DNA of 64,000 nucleotides from positions 1 to 64,000 of the forward strand of contig NCJL01000008.1 of assembly GCA_002278935.1 (NCBI GenBank), given 5' to 3'. Each line of letters starts with the position of its first letter. Position 1 is the stretch's first letter. The notes below the pieces were generated by a model, which did not search any database, had not been told where the DNA came from, and saw nothing but the letters and a program-made list of their open reading frames with translations. Below, one piece after another: positions 60,170 through 64,000 of this stretch. Both the position numbers and the translations under genes were made by a program. The stretch is from Gallionellales bacterium 39-52-133. Its GTDB lineage: Bacteria; Pseudomonadota; Gammaproteobacteria; Burkholderiales; Gallionellaceae.

Positions 60170-60233
60170 GCCGAACGCATAGGTAAGGGGCGCGGCGCTT
60201 TTGCCGCGTCCGCCCTTGATCGCTGGGTTAGGC
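60170..60233 (-). repeat. Lone attC-like site inside the prophage
   Basis: GCCGAAC at 60170-60176 faces GTTAGGC at 60227-60233 with arms GGTAAGGGGCGCGG and CGTCCGCCCTTGATC. The design matches sites 6 and 7 of the chromosomal array. By that comparison the cassette orientation is minus, opposite to the flanking plus-strand genes. Confidence 0.75.
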
Positions 60234-60254
60234 GGATTTTTAAAAGGAAACGAC

Positions 60255-60452
60255 ATGGCAACTGAAAACGAAATGAAGCAAGGACTGCTTCTTGCGGCTG
60301 CGGCTTTGGAGATTGCAAGCGACTGGAACCTTCCTGCGGTGCAAGTTGAGCCGCCAAAGGAATGGGCGCTTGAAGGCGGAGGTGAAGACCCTGCCGATGG
60401 CTGGTGTGGGACATATGATCTGGCGAAGAAGCTGCGCGAACTTGCCGCCTAA
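60255..60452 (+). CDS. Small phage or cassette protein, 65 aa
   Basis: AAGGAAACGAC precedes the ATG. The product (MATENEMKQGLLLAAAALEI .. WALEGGGEDPADGW) is unrecognised. It follows the attC-like site and may have come with it. Confidence 0.5.
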   Translation: MATENEMKQGLLLAAAALEIASDWNLPAVQVEPPKEWALEGGGEDPADGWCGTYDLAKKLRELAA

Positions 60453-60474
60453 CTAATAATAGGCAATATCACAT

Positions 60475-60714
60475 ATGACACCCTGGCTATCACAAGATGA
60501 AATCGACGATCTGTGTGATCCGCTCACGCAGCACGCTGCACAGCTGCGTTTCATCCGTAGACTGGGCGTCACTGTTGGTGAAAAACCGAATGGCGCACCG
60601 CTGGTCATGCGCGCGCACTTTGAAGAAACAATGAACCCCGCAGGCAAGAAACGCCCACCGGCAAAATGCACCCCGAACAGCGCCGGTTTGCGCTTGGCCT
60701 ACTCGAAAGGTTAG
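60475..60714 (+). CDS. DUF4224 protein
   Basis: The 79-aa product (PWLSQDEIDDLCDPLTQHAAQLRFIRRLGVTV .. GAPLVMRAHFEE) is the DUF4224 family, a small DNA-binding-like protein that commonly lies directly before a phage integrase and may act as its directionality factor. Confidence 0.78.
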   Translation: MTPWLSQDEIDDLCDPLTQHAAQLRFIRRLGVTVGEKPNGAPLVMRAHFEETMNPAGKKRPPAKCTPNSAGLRLAYSKG

Positions 60715-60715
60715 T

Positions 60716-61804
60716 ATGCGCCCCATGGCTGGCCGCAGAAAGAACAATCCACTCGGACTTGAGCCCCGTGTCTATGCAAAACACGGGGCGTTTTACTACG
60801 TCCACCGCGACGGCCGCTGGGAAAAGCTCGGTACCGACATCCCTAAAGTCAACGAACGCGCCAAGCTCTACAACGATTCCCTTGGGCAGTTTGGCACCAT
60901 GGTCTACTGGCTGGACATGTTCATCGTCGATTGTGAGGAACGGGTCAAGGCCGGCAAACTGGCCCAGCGCACGCTGGAAGACTACGCCCGCGACATCAAA
61001 CCCCTCAAGATTTACTTCGAATCGCCCATGCTGCCTACCGATATCGAACCCAACCACGTCCAAGAGTATCTGGAAATCGGCGCGAAAGACGGCCGCCCGG
61101 TGCGCGCCAACCGCGAGAAAGCCTGCCTCTCTGCCTGCCTCAGCTGGCTCATCCGCACCGGCAAGGCAGATGGCCTCAAGATCAACCCTTGCATGCGGGC
61201 CAGCGGTATCAAGCGCAACCCGGAGAGCAAGCGCGAGCGCTACGTCCACCACGATGAATACCGTGACGTCTTTGCCGAAGGGCCGTTCCAGGTGCAAGCC
61301 ATGATGGAACTCACCTACCGAACATTGCAACGGCCGGAGAGCGACATCATCTATTGGACGCTGGCCAACCTACCCACCAAAGACGGCAAGCGCATCATCC
61401 GAAACAAACAGAACAAGACCGGCAAAACCGTAGACATCGAGATCGCCCCCGATCTGGAACCGCTGATTGATCACCTGGTCGGCGACATCCCCAAGATCGG
61501 CCGCCCACTGATATGCACCAGAGTCGGCCAGCAATACACCTATGACGGCCTCAGCTCAATGCTAAAGCGCGCCATTGTCGCCGCCAACAAAGCGCGGCTG
61601 GCCAAAGGCATCACCGAAAAGATTACCTCCTTCGGCTTCCGCGACCTCAAGGGCAAGGGCGCAACCGACATGTGGCAGGATGGCGTGCCGATCGAGCAGA
61701 TCCAAATGCTGCTCGGCCACGAAGACAAAGCCACCACCGAGATCTATATTAAGCAGCGCTGGCGCGAGACAGCAGTATCAAATATGACGGTGATGAGAAA
61801 ATGA
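60716..61804 (+). CDS. Phage tyrosine-recombinase integrase
   Basis: The 362-aa product integrates at tRNA-Asn. It has an N-terminal SAM-like domain (QRTLEDYARDIKPLKIYF) and a catalytic domain with the first arginine in LQRPESDIIYW (about 205), the lysine in NKTGKTV, LLGHEDKATTEIYIK with H and catalytic Y (about 342). The H-x-x-R box reads FRDLKGKGATDMW, with K where R is expected. It ends 300 bp from attR. Confidence 0.88.
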   Translation: MRPMAGRRKNNPLGLEPRVYAKHGAFYYVHRDGRWEKLGTDIPKVNERAKLYNDSLGQFGTMVYWLDMFIVDCEERVKAGKLAQRTLEDYARDIKPLKIYFESPMLPTDIEPNHVQEYLEIGAKDGRPVRANREKACLSACLSWLIRTGKADGLKINPCMRASGIKRNPESKRERYVHHDEYRDVFAEGPFQVQAMMELTYRTLQRPESDIIYWTLANLPTKDGKRIIRNKQNKTGKTVDIEIAPDLEPLIDHLVGDIPKIGRPLICTRVGQQYTYDGLSSMLKRAIVAANKARLAKGITEKITSFGFRDLKGKGATDMWQDGVPIEQIQMLLGHEDKATTEIYIKQRWRETAVSNMTVMRK

Positions 61805-61965
61805 AAAAACATGAATTCATCGCAGCGCTTGATGGGCTGGATGACGACATCGAAATATGGATGGAATGCGACGCAGGATTTGCTCCGGTTGGCAGTGCTG
61901 ACTACCAAACGTATCACCCAGATAACGAAGACCAAGTGATTGTGGTACTGGTGCCACTCACTTAG
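61801..61965 (+). CDS. Small acidic protein after integrase, 54 aa
   Basis: The ATG overlaps the integrase stop. MKKHEFIAALDGLDDDIEIW continues as an acidic, beta-rich product ending in VIVVLVPLT. It may act with the integrase. Unrecognised. Confidence 0.5.
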   Translation: MKKHEFIAALDGLDDDIEIWMECDAGFAPVGSADYQTYHPDNEDQVIVVLVPLT

Positions 61966-61972
61966 CCAACCT

Positions 61973-62042
61973 GTCTAAGATGCCGCTGAAGAGCCCTGGA
62001 ATCAGGTGATATAATTACCGAAAATAGGCATTCATCTTAGAC
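61973..62042. promoter_or_regulatory. Putative integrase/excisionase arm sites, right end
   Basis: GTCTAAGATGC (61973-61983) and TCATCTTAGAC (62032-62042) are inverted copies of the word seen as a palindrome at the left end. Confidence 0.6.
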
Positions 62043-62086
62043 AAGGTCAGCTAAGAAATACAATGACTATATGGGCTAGATGTAAT

Positions 62087-63625
62087 TTAAATAGACTGAC
62101 TGTTAATCCGCAGGTCCCTGGTTCGAATCCAGGTCGGGGAGCCATAGTAAATTTCCACTCCATTTTCAGTAACCGCAACCTTGTTGATAAACGACGAGAA
62201 GAATGTGCGCAGACGTTTTGGATCGTCCGTTGTTCTGACCAGCTCGCGCATGAGCTCTGTCATTTCGGCAATTTCTTGATCGCCGATATCTACCTTCGGC
62301 ATTTCCTCTTCTTCGATTCTGACCAGCTGCTCTTCCTTCATGTCGCGCTGGGTCTTTAGTTCACGCATTCTATTGGTGAGATCGCCCAGGTTGGGTGCGT
62401 CCTTGCCGTGCAGCTCAAGCACTGAGTAGAGGTTGCGCAGGCGGGATTCGGTTTCGCGCAGTTCGGCGACGATAGCGGTGCGGCGGGCGGCGCGGTCTTT
62501 GATCCATTTGCCGGCAATTTCGTTGAGGTCTTCGATCATGCTGGCGATGGTTTCCTTGGAAAGTACCTTGTCCATCACCACATCGATCAGCCAATCATCA
62601 AAATCACTAGCGGATATTCTGCGCACCTGGCAGCCGGTGCCTTTCATGTTCGCGCTGCAGTTGTAGTAGTGATAATACTTGCTGCGCCCCTTGGCGCTCT
62701 CGATCTGCATAGCCGCGCCGCACTTGCCGCACTTTAGCAGGCCGGTAAACACAAAGCCTGAATGCGGGGAGCCGCCGCCGGTCGTGGGCGCTCTGTCTCC
62801 AAATAGTTTTTGCACTTCCATGAAGCTCTCCTCGTCGATGATGGGCGCGTGGCTCTTGGTGATGATCCACTCTTCCTGTGGCCGCTCTTTGCCTGTCATG
62901 TTGTTGGTGCGGTTGAAGACCACATGCCCGGTGTAAATCTGATTTTTCAGCATATTGATCACGGTGTTTGTGCTGAACTTCCGCCCGCGATTGAAGCGGC
63001 AGGCCGTATTCAGTTGCACGGCGATTGCCTTCGCCCCTTCGCCGCGCAGGTACAGGGCGAAAATATCCCTTACCAATATGGCCTCGTTTTCCTCAATTAC
63101 CAGGCGTTTACGCTTGCCATCCTCGGCAGTTGCGAAGCCAAGCGGGATGCGCCCGCCGTTGAAATGGCCGTCGCGGGCATTTTTTACCATGCTGCGCAGG
63201 GTGTCTGCGCTCACCTGACGGCTGTAATGTTCGTCAAAAATTTCAAGCACAGACTCCATCATCCAGCCGGAATCGGTGCGATTGTCGAGATCCACGCTGA
63301 CATAGATCACCCGGGTGCCGTTTTTCTCCAGCTCGCGCTTATAGAGCGCAGCATCCAGCTTGTTGCGGGCGAAACGCGACGTGCTCCAGCAAATAAAATA
63401 CTGCACGCCATAAGCCTTGCAATAGCGCACCGCTTCGCGGAAGGCTGGGCGCTCATCGGTGCGGCCAGAGATACCGGCATCGGTAAACACGCGCAGCACA
63501 TCCGCTTCCAGCGCCTCAGCCTTACGGTAGCCGTGTTCTATCTGGCTTTCGACCGGCAGGCCGTCATCCGCCTGCCGTGTGGTTGATACCCGCGCATAGA
63601 TCACTGCTTTGTTTTCATTTTCCAT
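62087..63625 (-). CDS. Large serine recombinase of a neighbouring mobile element
   Basis: The 512-aa product has the resolvase catalytic domain with YARVSTTRQ (catalytic serine in ARVS), a recombinase domain, a zinc ribbon (KCGKCGAAM .. YNCSANMKGTGC) and a coiled coil. Its C-terminus GSPTWIRTRDLRIN is the antisense of the tRNA-Asn core, and the last four residues plus the stop lie on phage DNA. It shows that the prophage inserted between the tRNA and this gene. Confidence 0.88.
   Translation of the reverse strand: MENENKAVIYARVSTTRQADDGLPVESQIEHGYRKAEALEADVLRVFTDAGISGRTDERPAFREAVRYCKAYGVQYFICWSTSRFARNKLDAALYKRELEKNGTRVIYVSVDLDNRTDSGWMMESVLEIFDEHYSRQVSADTLRSMVKNARDGHFNGGRIPLGFATAEDGKRKRLVIEENEAILVRDIFALYLRGEGAKAIAVQLNTACRFNRGRKFSTNTVINMLKNQIYTGHVVFNRTNNMTGKERPQEEWIITKSHAPIIDEESFMEVQKLFGDRAPTTGGGSPHSGFVFTGLLKCGKCGAAMQIESAKGRSKYYHYYNCSANMKGTGCQVRRISASDFDDWLIDVVMDKVLSKETIASMIEDLNEIAGKWIKDRAARRTAIVAELRETESRLRNLYSVLELHGKDAPNLGDLTNRMRELKTQRDMKEEQLVRIEEEEMPKVDIGDQEIAEMTELMRELVRTTDDPKRLRTFFSSFINKVAVTENGVEIYYGSPTWIRTRDLRINSQSI
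62098..62144. repeat. attR core of the prophage
   Basis: Exact 47-bp copy of 22347-22393. The element between the cores measures 39.75 kb. Confidence 0.95.
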
Positions 63626-63633
63626 GCTTAATT

Positions 63634-64000
63634 TTAGTCCTGTGTGATCAACCGTGAAATGTGACGAATGCTGATCTGTTCACACAACTGAGCGTTTAAT
63701 TTTTGCTGAATTTCCCTCGGCTTCATCCCCATGGTCGCAAGCGACTCGATGTAGCGATTGCGCTGGTATCGGATATACGTGCTGTAGCTCCTGAGCGGCA
63801 CCAGCAGCCGGCCATCGTCGCCGATGCTGGATTTATCCTGGTCAAGAATTCGCCACATTTTTAAAAGCGCATCCACGCCGATTTCCTCGGCGACATCCAA
63901 CCACATGCGCTGCAAGCCCATCTGCCGCAGCTCTTCAAGGCGCGGGTCGCGTTTTTTTTGGTCCGTGGTTGGGTCAAAGTTCAGAACACTGCATATATCT
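63634..64000 (-). CDS. Partial Mor-like DNA-binding protein
   Basis: The frame is open to the window edge beyond the internal ATG at 63921, with a good-looking extension (ICSVLNFDPTTDQKKRDPRL). The visible part has MWLDVAEEIGVDALLKMWRIL, RLLVPLRSYSTYIRYQRNRYI and a C-terminal helix-turn-helix, the layout of Mor/C-type activators. Nine bases before the recombinase. Confidence 0.55.
   Translation of the reverse strand, partial: DICSVLNFDPTTDQKKRDPRLEELRQMGLQRMWLDVAEEIGVDALLKMWRILDQDKSSIGDDGRLLVPLRSYSTYIRYQRNRYIESLATMGMKPREIQQKLNAQLCEQISIRHISRLITQD

Overview
The window looks like the chromosome of a betaproteobacterium. This is inferred from gene content and codon style (a uvrB/aspartate aminotransferase divergent pair, a large AsmA-like protein, a beta-CASP hydrolase); I have no marker that fixes the genus. 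Almost two thirds of it is one integrated element, a complete-looking siphovirus prophage of about 39.75 kb sitting in a tRNA-Asn gene.

Region 1 (1-4.7 kb) holds a secreted repeat protein, two small membrane proteins of the putative phage-abortive-infection type (one truncated), an unrecognised partner gene and a methyltransferase. Region 2 (4.7-10.1 kb) is an integron cassette array without an integrase: seven attC-like sites alternate with six short minus-strand cassette genes, and the block is bracketed by a 205-212 bp direct repeat. Region 3 (10.1-22.3 kb) is ordinary chromosome: YCII protein, FemAB-like acetyltransferase, a 139-bp palindromic element, uvrB, an aminotransferase, an ABC-2 exporter, a beta-CASP metallo-hydrolase and a 993-residue coiled-coil/AsmA protein.

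Region 4 is the prophage, bounded by 47-bp repeats at 22347-22393 (inside tRNA-Asn) and 62098-62144. Its minus-strand block runs, in transcription order, regulator (Cro-like), CII/YmfL-like protein, VapE-type replication protein, a repeat-rich possible origin, Q-like late regulator, HNH, small and large terminase, portal, protease, HK97-type capsid, connectors, tail tube, tail chaperone with a programmed -1 frameshift site, tape measure, distal tail proteins, tip protein J, lysis genes and a Dam methylase. Its plus-strand block starts at a CI-like repressor and a second operator/promoter, passes through a chain of tiny genes, and then holds the most interesting system in the window: a diversity-generating retroelement (DGR) with three target genes, an Avd accessory gene, one template repeat and a reverse transcriptase whose stop codon overlaps the start of a ParB-like gene. 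All differences between the template and the three variable repeats that I could align fall on template adenines. The block ends with a lone attC-like site, DUF4224, a tyrosine integrase and a tiny gene before attR.

Region 5 (62.1-64 kb) is the edge of a second mobile element: a large serine recombinase whose last codons are the antisense of the tRNA-Asn att core, and a partial Mor-like gene.

How it works together: the CI-like repressor and Cro-like protein probably compete at three copies of a 17-bp operator that control both early promoters. The DGR writes variants into the 3' ends of three C-type-lectin-like (DUF1566) proteins that are encoded far from the tail genes, so what they bind is an open question.
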